A stretch of 64,000 nucleotides of DNA from Dysgonomonas sp. UBA5412 (GCA_002409595.1 DHNQ01000027.1:74315-138314), one strand, 5' to 3'; positions 52,983-63,071 are shown, counted from the first letter of the stretch. Numbers and translations: made by a program. The notes: generated from the letters alone by a model not told the origin.

Positions 52983-54560
52983 TCAGAATTGGAAATAAAT
53001 AAATGGCTGAGGACCACTTGACATAGTGGCATATACTAACCAGAAAGCTAATCCGGCTATGATGGCCTTTAAAGCTAAAGGTGTCTTATTAAAACCTTGT
53101 TTGAGGTTATTAACAAAGTTTTCAGGCAAGAAATGCATTATATAACCAATCACAATCAGGATAAATACATTCTTATACCCATCAATAACTACCCACCAAT
53201 CGTGAGGCTCAAAAGTAAGGTCTCCTATATTAGTGATCACAGCGGCGGCTTGCTCAAAAGAATTGGCTCTAAAAAATATCCAACAAAATGCGACAAAATG
53301 GAAGGTAAGCAGGATGCAGATTATACGCGTAAAACGATTATCAGGTACTTTTATAAATTGCTTGAAGAAACGTTCCATTGCCAATACTGCACCATGAAGT
53401 CCTCCCCATACAACAAATTTCCACGATGCTCCATGCCAAAGCCCACCAATAAGCATTGTAAGAAATAAATTCACATAAGTACGCACTTTTCCTTTACGGT
53501 TTCCGCCAAGTGATATATACAAATAATCTCGCAACCATGACGATAGCGAAATATGCCAGCGACGCCAAAATTCAGTTATTGACTGAGATTTGTATGGTGT
53601 AAGGAAGTTGGGCGGAATCTTAAAGCCCATCAAGAGTGACAGACCTATTGCCATATCTGAATAGCCCGAAAAATCACAATATATTTGCAGAGTATAGCCA
53701 TACACTGCCATTAGATTTTCGAAGGCTGTATAACTCATCGGAGAATCGAATACTCTATCGACAAAGTTGGTAGATATATAATCGGATATTACTGCTTTCT
53801 TGATTAGCCCTATGAGAATAAGAAATATAGCGGAACTGGCTTCTTCGTGAGTCAGATGGAGTTTCTTATACATTTGTGGCAAAAAGTCTTTTGCCCTGAT
53901 AATAGGTCCTGCAACGAGTTTTGGAAAGAAGCTTATATAGAAACAAAAATCAAGTGTTGATCTGGCAGGTTCCATTTGTCTACGATACAGATCGACAGCA
54001 TAACTAATGGCTTCGAAGACAAAGAACGAGATACCGATAGGAAGAATTATATTTTGGAAAGACAGGTCGCCATGAAATATAGCATTAATATTGTCTATCA
54101 GAAAATTCGTATATTTATAATACGACAGCATACCAAGATTTGCCAAAATAATAACAGTAAGAAGCAATCTGCGGGATGATTGCTTTTGGAGCATATACAT
54201 CCGTTTAGATAATAGGTGCGTGACGACTGCACATATTACAAGCAGAATATAATAATTACCTCCTGCCTTGTAATAGAAAAAGAGAGAAAATACTATTACA
54301 TATATCTTGCGAAAAAGATCGTATCGCTGCGATTTTGCAGCTACATATATCATATAAAATATGAGAAATAGCCCTAAGAATAAAGGACTATTGAAGAGTA
54401 ACGGATGGCTTGGATTGTAAACAAACCATGAAGCTATATCGAGCTCTCCGAAGATTTTTGATATATAGTCGGGAAGATATATATCACTTATGTTCAACAA
54501 TGTTTTCAACTTTTTTTGTCTTCTTAAAATTATTATATGCGTCAATAAAGTCAGATGCAA
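52983..54560 (-). CDS. MBOAT family membrane O-acyltransferase (AlgI/PatA-like)
   Basis: Up to 525 residues, with about ten or more hydrophobic segments and the MBOAT core: NFLTPYKSQSITEFWRRWH near residue 320 and the catalytic histidine in LIGGLWHGASWKF followed by VVWGGLHGAVL. The only upstream ATG (54560) overlaps the previous gene by 77 bp; a TTG at about 54497, overlapping that gene's stop region, gives a more natural start (residue 22 of this frame). It would pass acyl groups across the inner membrane to the two SGNH proteins encoded just upstream. Substrate: a surface glycan or peptidoglycan, undecided. Confidence 0.92.
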   Translation of the reverse strand: MHLTLLTHIIILRRQKKLKTLLNISDIYLPDYISKIFGELDIASWFVYNPSHPLLFNSPLFLGLFLIFYMIYVAAKSQRYDLFRKIYVIVFSLFFYYKAGGNYYILLVICAVVTHLLSKRMYMLQKQSSRRLLLTVIILANLGMLSYYKYTNFLIDNINAIFHGDLSFQNIILPIGISFFVFEAISYAVDLYRRQMEPARSTLDFCFYISFFPKLVAGPIIRAKDFLPQMYKKLHLTHEEASSAIFLILIGLIKKAVISDYISTNFVDRVFDSPMSYTAFENLMAVYGYTLQIYCDFSGYSDMAIGLSLLMGFKIPPNFLTPYKSQSITEFWRRWHISLSSWLRDYLYISLGGNRKGKVRTYVNLFLTMLIGGLWHGASWKFVVWGGLHGAVLAMERFFKQFIKVPDNRFTRIICILLTFHFVAFCWIFFRANSFEQAAAVITNIGDLTFEPHDWWVVIDGYKNVFILIVIGYIMHFLPENFVNNLKQGFNKTPLALKAIIAGLAFWLVYATMSSGPQPFIYFQF

Positions 54561-55950
54561 ACAACTCGCCTTGTGCCTGATATCCGGTTGTAGTATAATG
54601 TACCTTGTCCCGGGCTATAAGACGAGCATATTCTCCTTTAGGTGCTATGCCGGAAGCTCCTCCCATACGAGTGTATAGATCCCACACAGGAAGATTGTTT
54701 AATCCCATCAGTGCAATACTGTAATTGCTTATATATGTATTGGCTATGCGCCGACGAAACATTGACGGAGGTGGAGTCATTACTAATACAACTGCGTTAG
54801 GATTTAGTCTTTTGATATTTTCTACAAATTCGTTTATTTGATAAATATATTCTGCATCAGACAATTTTCCGAAAGATTCATTTGTCCCGAAAGAAAGAAT
54901 TACCAAATCGGGTTGAAGAATAGGTAGTTGTTCAAAAAATAAAGGATATTTGTTATAATCTGACAGTTTTGCACCATTCACGCCTATGGAATGATAGATT
55001 ACCCCCGGTTGGTTGTTCTCAAGAACAAAACCGTTCAGATTGTACATAGGGGCTTTGGCTTCGGGCAGAATAGTTATGCGATTAAGTGTAGAATCGCTTG
55101 TAAATGAAGAGTAGTAAGGAGACGATTCTAATGCGATGTAATCTATACTATCTTTCTCTATATTTGCCTTCACTGCTTTAGTCTTATTAGCAACAACTGC
55201 TGCTTTATTCTTTATCGGAATTTTAAGTAGTTGTTTGGGATGAATCATATTAGACCTTAGGCGATTTGCTTTTTTCACTTGTGCGACTGTAACACCATGT
55301 CTTCGTGCTATTGCAGACAGACTTTCTCCACTTTTAACTCGATGAGATTTAAAGCCCAAATTGGGAACAGTAACTGTTCCGGAAGAGGATACTTCCAATG
55401 AGTCGGCTGTTACAGATATTCTATATTGGGGTTCTTTCGTCGGGTATATAATTTTTACTTTATTAAAGCCATAATCATCCTGAGTATATAATTGCAATAC
55501 AAAATCTTGAGCAGATGTGTAAAGAGCAATACCACTTAGTCCTACACCAACATCGGCTACAGGATATACATTTAACAAGCTTTGCCATGTAGAGTTAGAT
55601 ACATACTTCACATATCGTGGACCATTAGTTCTTACCAGACTATACGGAAATGTGAAACCAATTCCTCCATTCCCAAACTTGCTCTGCAAAGATTCACGAA
55701 TGGCATTCGTAAAAAAATCTGCCTGAATATGAGAATCGCCAATATGTACAATATTTACCTTTCCTTGTTTCTTCTTTTCAAGATTATATAGTTTCTCAAA
55801 GACGGATGACAATAATGACTGATTGGAAAAAATATCATTTATCCCATCCCCTTTCTTCTCTTTACCCCCTTTAGCTACAATAATATTAGATTGCGCCATG
55901 AATAAAAACAAAAAGCATAAGAAGAACAATATTTTTTTTATAAAACCCAT
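54484..55950 (-). CDS. SGNH/GDSL hydrolase-family protein with a LysM domain
   Basis: A 488-residue exported protein with signal sequence to about residue 26. The SGNH fold carries block I HIGDSHIQADF (about 71-81), block III ILSFGTNESFG and block V histidine in DKVHYTTTGY. A LysM domain (SGESLSAIARRHGVTVAQVK, about 205-245) is inserted in the chain, which indicates peptidoglycan or GlcNAc binding. With the MBOAT gene downstream and a second SGNH gene upstream, it is a likely periplasmic O-acetyltransferase or esterase of the PatB/AlgX type. Acceptor unknown. Confidence 0.88.
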   Translation of the reverse strand: MGFIKKILFFLCFLFLFMAQSNIIVAKGGKEKKGDGINDIFSNQSLLSSVFEKLYNLEKKKQGKVNIVHIGDSHIQADFFTNAIRESLQSKFGNGGIGFTFPYSLVRTNGPRYVKYVSNSTWQSLLNVYPVADVGVGLSGIALYTSAQDFVLQLYTQDDYGFNKVKIIYPTKEPQYRISVTADSLEVSSSGTVTVPNLGFKSHRVKSGESLSAIARRHGVTVAQVKKANRLRSNMIHPKQLLKIPIKNKAAVVANKTKAVKANIEKDSIDYIALESSPYYSSFTSDSTLNRITILPEAKAPMYNLNGFVLENNQPGVIYHSIGVNGAKLSDYNKYPLFFEQLPILQPDLVILSFGTNESFGKLSDAEYIYQINEFVENIKRLNPNAVVLVMTPPPSMFRRRIANTYISNYSIALMGLNNLPVWDLYTRMGGASGIAPKGEYARLIARDKVHYTTTGYQAQGELFASDFIDAYNNFKKTKKVENIVEHK

Positions 55951-55966
55951 CAGTCTATTTTTTCTT

Positions 55967-57424
55967 TTAATTATTTTCTTTAAATTTTTTATACCCTTTA
56001 TCTATCTCGTTATAAATAAGCTTTGCCACCTTCTTAGATCCCGTTGCGTTAAAGTGAGTATAATCTTTGTTGGCTAACCGATTATCAACCCATTCTACCA
56101 TAGACCCCTGACCTCCCATTACTTCATAGAGATTAATATAGCCTGAACCAGTCTTTCGTGCATAATTCTTTTGCGCTTTGGCTAAAGGTAAAACAGCCGG
56201 GTCGGTTTTCATTTCACCATCTATCTTTGATGCTTTATCGGCAGTCGAGATCACCAATATGTCTGCATTCGGGAAACAAGTATGTAAATTGTTTACTACG
56301 GTAGTCATATTCTTTTCATACCAGCTATAATTAAGCGTTCCGTATCCTAAAACATTCGCTCCGTAGTGAAGTATTATAAGATCGTAACCGAGTTCTCTAT
56401 CAAAAGCGTTCATAAGAGAAGGGCTTAGTATAGAAAGAGGTAAACCGGAATTTCCTCGAATAGAGAAATTATCAACATGCACTCCTACTCCATTGTCGAA
56501 ATTAAAACCATAAATAGGAATGGAATCTGCTTTATGAAAAGTTACTTGCATCGAACGAACATTACCTGAAGATACAGACAATGTATTCAACAGGCCTGAT
56601 GATTTCAATTTCTTGGTCACAGTAGAATCCTTATCAATAGAAGCTGTTATATATGCCTTATCATTATTGCCTCTTCCATAAAACAAAGTAGGAGAATTTA
56701 AACGTGTGGAATGAGGTTGTCCCTGAGCCTTATATCTTACCCAATAAGGCTGTTCCGGATCTTTAGCAAAAAAGACCTGTCCATCTATACCAAAAGGCTT
56801 TTGAGGTTTCTTTGTTTTCACAAAAGACTGAGAAAACCAATTCTTGGAAAATTGATGAGAGATAGACCCTCTGGCTCCTGCTGACAAAGATGATATGGCT
56901 ACAAAGCCAACACCTTCTCCTCCATAGTTTTCCTGAAACTGGCTACGAACATCTTGTACAATGAAATCACCGTCATTCATAGAGTCACCAAAATAAGCGA
57001 CACGCACTTTTCCAGTTTTAGATCGCTCTAATTCATGTAGTTTAGAAAAGAAACGTTTTAGATTATTGTAACCATCAACCGACAATGTAGGGTCGAGAGT
57101 ATTGTCTGCTGTATTTATATCACTTGCAGATGTATTATTTCCATTGTCTTTCCGGATACTATCTACTCCTACTCCTTGTTGCCCTTCTGTATGAAATTCA
57201 GCACTATCAGTTTGGAGAGACAAATCATTTTCCATAGCTACAGTGTCACTCTGTGCCATAAGAGCCATACTGTCCATTAAAATATTTTCGTTAGCTTGCA
57301 CCTTTTCTGGAAACAGGCGTTCGGGTAGGAATTGCTTAAACACAAGAAAAGCAATTATTGACAAAGCAACAAACAATATTGCCTTGCCAAAATAAGATTT
57401 ATCTGGAGCACTCACTGTCAACAA
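55967..57424 (-). CDS. Membrane-anchored SGNH/GDSL hydrolase-family protein
   Basis: A 485-residue protein with one N-terminal membrane helix (AILFVALSIIAFLVFKQF, about 15-32), a low-complexity acidic linker to about residue 110, and an SGNH domain with block I AYFGDSMNDGDFI, block III ILHYGANVLGYG and block V DYTHFNATGSKK. The catalytic Ser, Asn and His are therefore present. It starts the three-gene unit with the LysM-SGNH protein (16-bp gap) and MBOAT. I infer a role in the same O-acylation pathway; there is no direct evidence for the substrate. Confidence 0.87.
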   Translation of the reverse strand: MLTVSAPDKSYFGKAILFVALSIIAFLVFKQFLPERLFPEKVQANENILMDSMALMAQSDTVAMENDLSLQTDSAEFHTEGQQGVGVDSIRKDNGNNTSASDINTADNTLDPTLSVDGYNNLKRFFSKLHELERSKTGKVRVAYFGDSMNDGDFIVQDVRSQFQENYGGEGVGFVAISSLSAGARGSISHQFSKNWFSQSFVKTKKPQKPFGIDGQVFFAKDPEQPYWVRYKAQGQPHSTRLNSPTLFYGRGNNDKAYITASIDKDSTVTKKLKSSGLLNTLSVSSGNVRSMQVTFHKADSIPIYGFNFDNGVGVHVDNFSIRGNSGLPLSILSPSLMNAFDRELGYDLIILHYGANVLGYGTLNYSWYEKNMTTVVNNLHTCFPNADILVISTADKASKIDGEMKTDPAVLPLAKAQKNYARKTGSGYINLYEVMGGQGSMVEWVDNRLANKDYTHFNATGSKKVAKLIYNEIDKGYKKFKENN

Positions 57425-57520
57425 TTTAGACTAATTTAATAAATTACGATTCTCTTTTTATAAAAAAGTGGTGTAAAGCTACTTACTTTCGATGAATTAC
57501 GGAGGTAAACAGAATCTTTT

Positions 57521-58003
57521 TTAGTGATATTTTGCTTTTGCTGTAATGTGTTCTATTTCGACTTTGAAAACAAACGTTCTATTCCATGATTTATCCATAT
57601 ATTTTTCGCCTAGTTCCTCATATCCTTGCGAATATTTTTTGACTAATAATCGTAAGCCTTTACGTTTTTCATCATCGGACAACTCTATTATGGCTTTTCC
57701 GAATACGATCACACTTTCAAATAAGGTTGTAAATTGATTGGCAATAGGCTTTGTGACACCAACTACACAAAATGAAACCTTATTGTTGAGTTTCAGTATA
57801 TCTAATTTTTGACCTTCCGGAGCACAATGATAATACAGACTTTTAGTTTCTGCATCATAAGCATAACTTATAGGAATACCATAGCCATAACCGTTTTCGG
57901 CTATACCAAGATTAAGAAATCCATATTCGGAATTTTGCAAAAGTTCAGTGATACGAATTTCATCGTCCAACACTCTATTTTGTCGTCTTACTTCTCTAAA
58001 CAT
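57521..58003 (-). CDS. Pyridoxamine 5'-phosphate oxidase-like flavoprotein, Nim-like
   Basis: A 160-residue split-barrel flavin-binding protein. The start MFREVRRQNRVLDDEI and the segments GYGIPISYAYDAETKSLYYHCAPEG (core IPISYAY near 44) and VSFCVVGVTKPIANQ are typical of NimA-related proteins, a family that includes 5-nitroimidazole nitroreductases in Bacteroides. Many chromosomal homologues have unrelated or unknown roles, so resistance cannot be inferred from sequence alone. It follows the DUF3316-like gene by 23 bp and may be the third gene of the parC unit. Confidence 0.85.
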   Translation of the reverse strand: MFREVRRQNRVLDDEIRITELLQNSEYGFLNLGIAENGYGYGIPISYAYDAETKSLYYHCAPEGQKLDILKLNNKVSFCVVGVTKPIANQFTTLFESVIVFGKAIIELSDDEKRKGLRLLVKKYSQGYEELGEKYMDKSWNRTFVFKVEIEHITAKAKYH

Positions 58004-58026
58004 TTTTGTATTCTATGAATTGTCAA

Positions 58027-58944
58027 CTAATACCCATCCCAATAACTATTCTTGGGCTTTTCCTTTGGTTTCTTCACTCCTTCGAGAGGAAAACCTATGA
58101 CGAAATTATTAGTATAATGATGCGTCTGTATATTGTGTACTTTAGTCTGATACCACGAGCCTAAATATCCAAGCCTTACAATATAATTTTGGATGGGAAT
58201 ATCTATCGAAAAATAATTTCTTACCGCCCGCTGATTGTGTAATGATGCAAAATTAACCACACCGACAGAGTTTCCCAACGATATTTCATAATATGACTGA
58301 CCATATTTGGGAGAAAACAATATACCGGCAAAGGGAGCATCTATTTGCCAACGAAGTGCAAATCTTTTAAATTTATACGAAACCATAGCCGATAGATTCA
58401 AGTTTGTATATCCTCTGGCTGATGCAGGGTTATTTCCGTTTCGCTCATTATATAAGACTCCTGCATTCAAGTCCCAAAGACCGCCTACCCCTACTCGCAA
58501 CCGATCTGTATTATGAATACTATAATGTCCTCCCAGACGGTAACTGAACAGTCCCCAATATTCTGCAACATTTTTGGCTGGGCTGTCTCCTTTGGCAAAA
58601 TCCAATTCAAACACTTGCTGTTTATAGAATCTATGATTAAACCATGTAGTACGACGCATCTGTTCATACATCAATTGGATGGAATAGCCTTTATATTCGA
58701 GCGGAGAAAGATATGTATCGTACATATTAGCACCTCCGATGGATACAGAGATGGCATTATTTGTTGTAAGAGGAATGGGAGGAGGGGAATCATCCAGACA
58801 AACAGATTGTTTTATAGTAGCTTCTGCTTCAATAGTAACAGGACTAAGTATATATGATGTTAAATCTTGAGCAAAAATACTGTTGCTCAGGCTACATATC
58901 AAACATATTAGCAGTAGATGCTTATTCCTCTTCTTTATCTCCAT
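58027..58944 (-). CDS. DUF3316-like exported beta-rich protein
   Basis: A 305-residue protein with a signal peptide ending NSIFAQ, then a beta-strand pattern of alternating aromatic residues (FSYRLGGHYSI, GLWDLNAGVLY, SAMVSYKFKRFALRW, YFSIDIPIQNYIVRLGY) suggesting a small outer-membrane barrel. It resembles DUF3316 proteins from memory. Its ATG lies inside the last codons of parC (23-bp overlap), indicating translational coupling. Function unknown. Confidence 0.75.
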   Translation of the reverse strand: MEIKKRNKHLLLICLICSLSNSIFAQDLTSYILSPVTIEAEATIKQSVCLDDSPPPIPLTTNNAISVSIGGANMYDTYLSPLEYKGYSIQLMYEQMRRTTWFNHRFYKQQVFELDFAKGDSPAKNVAEYWGLFSYRLGGHYSIHNTDRLRVGVGGLWDLNAGVLYNERNGNNPASARGYTNLNLSAMVSYKFKRFALRWQIDAPFAGILFSPKYGQSYYEISLGNSVGVVNFASLHNQRAVRNYFSIDIPIQNYIVRLGYLGSWYQTKVHNIQTHHYTNNFVIGFPLEGVKKPKEKPKNSYWDGY

Positions 58945-61654
58945 CCTTGAACAAAGACTGCTGTCCTGTTATTTCATCTATAATGTCAGAAATCGGACGA
59001 TTATCAATATCATCATCTTCGTCATCTATCTGTACTTCAAATTTCTTTTCTTCTTCAGCATCCGGCTCAGGGAAACGAAGAGGTTCTAATTCTTTGATTT
59101 CTCCTATCTCGAAAGTAGACAATCGTTTTCCTTTTGCCTTGAAACTTTTTACGGCAATAAATTCTTCGGCATCAACTTCCAGCGGATCACGATAATTGTC
59201 GCGACCTCCAAATATGACTTGTATGCGAGGATAAACTATATCGGTTAATATAGTAAGTTTTGAATCCGTATTATCGCCTAAGAAATTTTGTTTTCGAACA
59301 GAAGCCTCAAATGTAAAACGTTTCAGATACATAAATTTCTGATCGGCATCGTAAAGAACGGCTGTCCAAATCTTATTTGCATCAAATTTTTCGATCCGAA
59401 TAATACCTCCTTCGTAGTGATTGGTAATATCGAAAGTAGTGGTATAGAAATCACCGTTATCGTGTACTACCAGTATCTGATCATCGCTTTGAAATTCACC
59501 TAAAAATCGCCCACGTTCGTCATAATTCAATCTCAAAACATCCTGATCGAACCAAACTTTACGTCCACCCAGTGTAGAACCACCTTTCTGTTTCAATGAA
59601 ATCTTATGCACCTCTGCCTTAGTCAAAATATTTCCCATCGACTGACGACCTTTGATCGCAATATCACTAAAGTCTTTTTCGAATACAAGTATTTTCTGAC
59701 GGGGTTTAGGTTTTAGTATCACACGTATTGTTTCAGCTTCACCATTAGGATTTGCGCTGAAATAGACAATACGCGAGCCTTCTTTGCCTTGTGTAACGTC
59801 ATATTCTTTGTCGCGTGTAATACCTGTTACGGCAAAGCGTTTTATATAATCAGGACCTAATTTACCATGTCGATAAACAACATTATAGATGGTTCGTTTA
59901 TCGTTTCGGCGGAAGACATTCAGATAAAGTACATTTTTGCCAACAAACATCTTATCGCTCACCTTCACGATCTTGTATTTACCATCTTTGTAGAAGATAA
60001 TAACATCATCAATATCAGAACAGTTACAGACATATTCGTCTTTTTTCAATGCTGTACCGATAAAGCCTTCTTCTCTATTTATATATAGTTTCTCATTAGC
60101 TTCTACCACCTTGGTAGCTTCTATGGTATCGAAACTGCGTATTTCTGTTTTACGTGGATAGTTTTTGCCATATTTCTCTTTCAGCATCACAAACCACGAA
60201 ATAGTAAAGTCTACAATGTTTGCTATATTATGCTTTATTTCCTCAATTTCGTCTTTATAGCGTGCGATAATTTCGTCTGCTTTGTCGGAGTTAAATTTGA
60301 GAATGCGTCCCATCTTAATCTCCATCAATCTCAAAATATCATCGCGCGTAACGTCTCTGAGAAAAAGACTTGCATATTTAGACAACCGCTTGTCAATATG
60401 CTCTATGGCTGCATCCATATTGGCTGCGTCTTCAAATTCTTTATCCTTATAGATACGTTCTTGAATAAATATCTTTTCAAGAGAGGAGAAATGCAGACTT
60501 TCTTCCAATTCACTTTTTTGTATCTCCAATTCCAGCTTTAACAGCTTCAACGTATTGTCTGTCGTATCTCTAAGAATCTTGCTTACGGTAAGGAAATACG
60601 GATGATTTTCTTCTATCACGCAGCAGTTTGGCGAAATACTTATTTCACAGTCTGTAAAAGCATAAAGGGCATCAATGGTTTTGTCTGAAGATACTCCGGC
60701 TGCCAGATGCACATGTATTTCTACATTCTGAGCTGTAATATCGTCCACCTTCCGTATCTTGATTTTTCCTTTATCATTTGCTTTTAGGATAGATTCTACT
60801 ACCGAGGAAGATGTACGACCATACGGAATATCACTTATAACGAGAGTCTTATTATCTAGTTTCGAGATCTTAGCCCGTATTTTTACAGACCCACCTCGCT
60901 CACCATCGTTGTATTTACTTACGTCAATATAGCCTCCGGTCTGAAAATCGGGATATAATGTAAATCCATCTCCTTGCAAATGTGCTACGGCTGCATCGCA
61001 AAGTTCATTGAAATTATGGGGTAATATTTTAGACGACAATCCTACAGCAATACCTTCTGCTCCTTGTGCAAGCAAGAGAGGAAACTTTACCGGAAGTGTT
61101 ATAGGTTCTTTATTACGCCCATCATACGAAGGCTTCCATTCGGTAGTCTTAGGATTGAAAAGCACTTCTAACGCAAATTTAGACAATCGGGCTTCAATGT
61201 AACGAGGTGCTGCTGCTCCATCGCCCGTAAAAACGTTCCCCCAGTTTCCCTGACAATCGACAAGTAGGTCTTTTTGTCCAAGCTGCACCAAGGCATCGCC
61301 AATCGAAGCATCACCATGTGGGTGAAACTGCATAGTATGCCCGATTATATTTGCCACTTTATTATAACGTCCGTCATCCATGCGCTTCATTGAGTGCATA
61401 ATACGGCGTTGCACCGGTTTGAGTCCGTCTGTTATGTGAGGAACAGCGCGTTCCAGAATAACATAAGAGGCATAGTCCAAAAACCAATTCTGAAACATAC
61501 CCGACAGGTGTAGCCGACTATCGCCGGTATTATCTTTCACAGTGGGCACTTTATAATCTGAGTGCGATCCGCCTTCATCATCCGATTCCTCGTTGATTTT
61601 AGGCTCGTCATTGTCTAGGTTTTCCGATTCGTCGATAATATCTTCGGGGAGCAT
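58922..61654 (-). CDS. parC: DNA topoisomerase IV subunit A (GyrA/ParC family)
   Basis: A 910-residue type IIA topoisomerase subunit. The quinolone-determining region GDASIGDALVQLGQ and the active-site tyrosine in AAPRYIEARLSKF are intact, followed by the coiled-coil tower (long helices around 400-470). The C-terminal part is short on canonical GyrA-box motifs, so I prefer ParC to GyrA. Both termini are strongly acidic, an extension common in Bacteroidota ParC. The partner parE is not adjacent. It has a strong promoter at 61782-61812. Confidence 0.9.
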   Translation of the reverse strand: MLPEDIIDESENLDNDEPKINEESDDEGGSHSDYKVPTVKDNTGDSRLHLSGMFQNWFLDYASYVILERAVPHITDGLKPVQRRIMHSMKRMDDGRYNKVANIIGHTMQFHPHGDASIGDALVQLGQKDLLVDCQGNWGNVFTGDGAAAPRYIEARLSKFALEVLFNPKTTEWKPSYDGRNKEPITLPVKFPLLLAQGAEGIAVGLSSKILPHNFNELCDAAVAHLQGDGFTLYPDFQTGGYIDVSKYNDGERGGSVKIRAKISKLDNKTLVISDIPYGRTSSSVVESILKANDKGKIKIRKVDDITAQNVEIHVHLAAGVSSDKTIDALYAFTDCEISISPNCCVIEENHPYFLTVSKILRDTTDNTLKLLKLELEIQKSELEESLHFSSLEKIFIQERIYKDKEFEDAANMDAAIEHIDKRLSKYASLFLRDVTRDDILRLMEIKMGRILKFNSDKADEIIARYKDEIEEIKHNIANIVDFTISWFVMLKEKYGKNYPRKTEIRSFDTIEATKVVEANEKLYINREEGFIGTALKKDEYVCNCSDIDDVIIFYKDGKYKIVKVSDKMFVGKNVLYLNVFRRNDKRTIYNVVYRHGKLGPDYIKRFAVTGITRDKEYDVTQGKEGSRIVYFSANPNGEAETIRVILKPKPRQKILVFEKDFSDIAIKGRQSMGNILTKAEVHKISLKQKGGSTLGGRKVWFDQDVLRLNYDERGRFLGEFQSDDQILVVHDNGDFYTTTFDITNHYEGGIIRIEKFDANKIWTAVLYDADQKFMYLKRFTFEASVRKQNFLGDNTDSKLTILTDIVYPRIQVIFGGRDNYRDPLEVDAEEFIAVKSFKAKGKRLSTFEIGEIKELEPLRFPEPDAEEEKKFEVQIDDEDDDIDNRPISDIIDEITGQQSLFKDGDKEEE

Positions 61655-61781
61655 GCGTTATTCTTTATTTTTTTAGGATTGCAGATTTGTTTATATTCCA
61701 ATAACAATATGTGTGCATCTTTAGTCTGAGTATGATTGTCCGATGCTTACGATAATACTTATGGATACTTAAAAACTCGTC

Positions 61782-61812
61782 CAAAGATAATTTTTTTTAG
61801 TGTGAAATCAAA
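61782..61812 (-). promoter_or_regulatory. parC promoter
   Basis: On the minus strand TTTG (61812-61809), 19 bp, TATCTTTG (61789-61782), a full consensus match about 130 bp before the parC ATG. Confidence 0.75.
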
Positions 61813-61936
61813 ATCTCAAACATCTCATATTTTAAAAGAAAAAAATCTATCAGAAGGGGTTATTTTAAGTATATTTGCTTATCAAATAGCTAGTACGTGT
61901 GAGCCGTATCTCACTATCTAGATTTAGAATAGAAGA

Positions 61937-62947
61937 ATGATTCAGCCTAAAATAAGTATTATAGTCCCTATTCACAACGCAGGTGTGTATGTCGAAAAAT
62001 GTCTGAACTCTTTAGCTTCACAAACTTTGGAAGACATTGAAGTAATCTTGATACTTGATTGCCCCACTGATGGAAGTGATAAGATAGCGGAAGAATATGC
62101 AAAAAGGGACAGCAGATTTAAGCTTATATACAACTCGGAAAACTTGCATACGGGACTTAGCCGAAATAAGGGCGTGGCACTAGCGAAAGGTAAATATATA
62201 GGTTTCCACGACCATGACGATTATAGCGAGCCGTCGATGTATGAGAGATTATACAACAAAGCTGAATCGGAACAGTTTAATGTTGTCAGATGCAATTTTT
62301 CCTGCATCTACACCAAGCCCAAAGAGCTGAAAGAGGAGTACCACTACCCTGCACCATCTGTAGATGTATCGAATAAAGCATGGATATACGAGAATGTGAG
62401 TAACGATGGTATTTCGTGTGTTATCTGGAATCATATATATAGAACCGATTTTCTAAAAGAATATAACATACAGTTTCTTGATTCACGCAATATTTGCTCT
62501 GAAGACAGTATTTTTTTCCTTGAGGTTTATCATCATTTAGATAGGTTAGGATCGATTGACGATTATTTATATTATCATGTATTTCATACTACTAATACGG
62601 GCAAAGTATATAATTATAGATCTATAGCAAACCGAATTTCTTTTTTCGAAAGGTTATATTCTTTTCTTTCAGAGAAAGGAATCAATGATAAGCAAAGTCA
62701 ATCCTTTTTATCTAGGAATATGGCGAGTTCTCTATATAGCGGATCAAGGCAGGCTTTGTTTACTCTTCCATTAGGTAAAGCGTTATCCGAGATCAGACAA
62801 ATAAGAGAAAATAGGATGATAATAGATCATATAAAAAGCATATATAAAAAAGAAAATCGAAATATTCTTCTAAAATTAAAACCGACAATAATACTCTTCT
62901 TTTTCATTCTTAAATATTTGCCAATAGCTAAGAAAAACAGTTACTGA
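61937..62947 (+). CDS. Family 2 glycosyltransferase
   Basis: A 336-residue GT-A fold enzyme: ISIIVPIHNAGVYVEKCLNS at the N-terminus, LILDCPTDGSDKI, GLSRNKGVALAKGKYIGF and the metal-binding DHDD at about 92-95, with a C-terminal EDSIFFLEVYHH acceptor region. It adds a sugar to a surface glycan; donor and acceptor are unknown. TATATTTG at 61870-61877 may be its -7 element. It is not in a capsule cluster here. Confidence 0.9.
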   Translation: MIQPKISIIVPIHNAGVYVEKCLNSLASQTLEDIEVILILDCPTDGSDKIAEEYAKRDSRFKLIYNSENLHTGLSRNKGVALAKGKYIGFHDHDDYSEPSMYERLYNKAESEQFNVVRCNFSCIYTKPKELKEEYHYPAPSVDVSNKAWIYENVSNDGISCVIWNHIYRTDFLKEYNIQFLDSRNICSEDSIFFLEVYHHLDRLGSIDDYLYYHVFHTTNTGKVYNYRSIANRISFFERLYSFLSEKGINDKQSQSFLSRNMASSLYSGSRQALFTLPLGKALSEIRQIRENRMIIDHIKSIYKKENRNILLKLKPTIILFFFILKYLPIAKKNSY

Positions 62948-63071
62948 AACAAGATATAGAAATATTTCAAAATTTTATATTTATCTTTGAATTGGTATAT
63001 CTCATACATATGTAATGATGCTATATGAATAAGTTATTCGCAATGATTATATTCTAAAAATTTTCAATTTA

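Noticed and set aside
61736..61921. 61-codon frame upstream of the GT2 gene
   Set aside because: It overlaps the consensus parC promoter and has no protein-like features.
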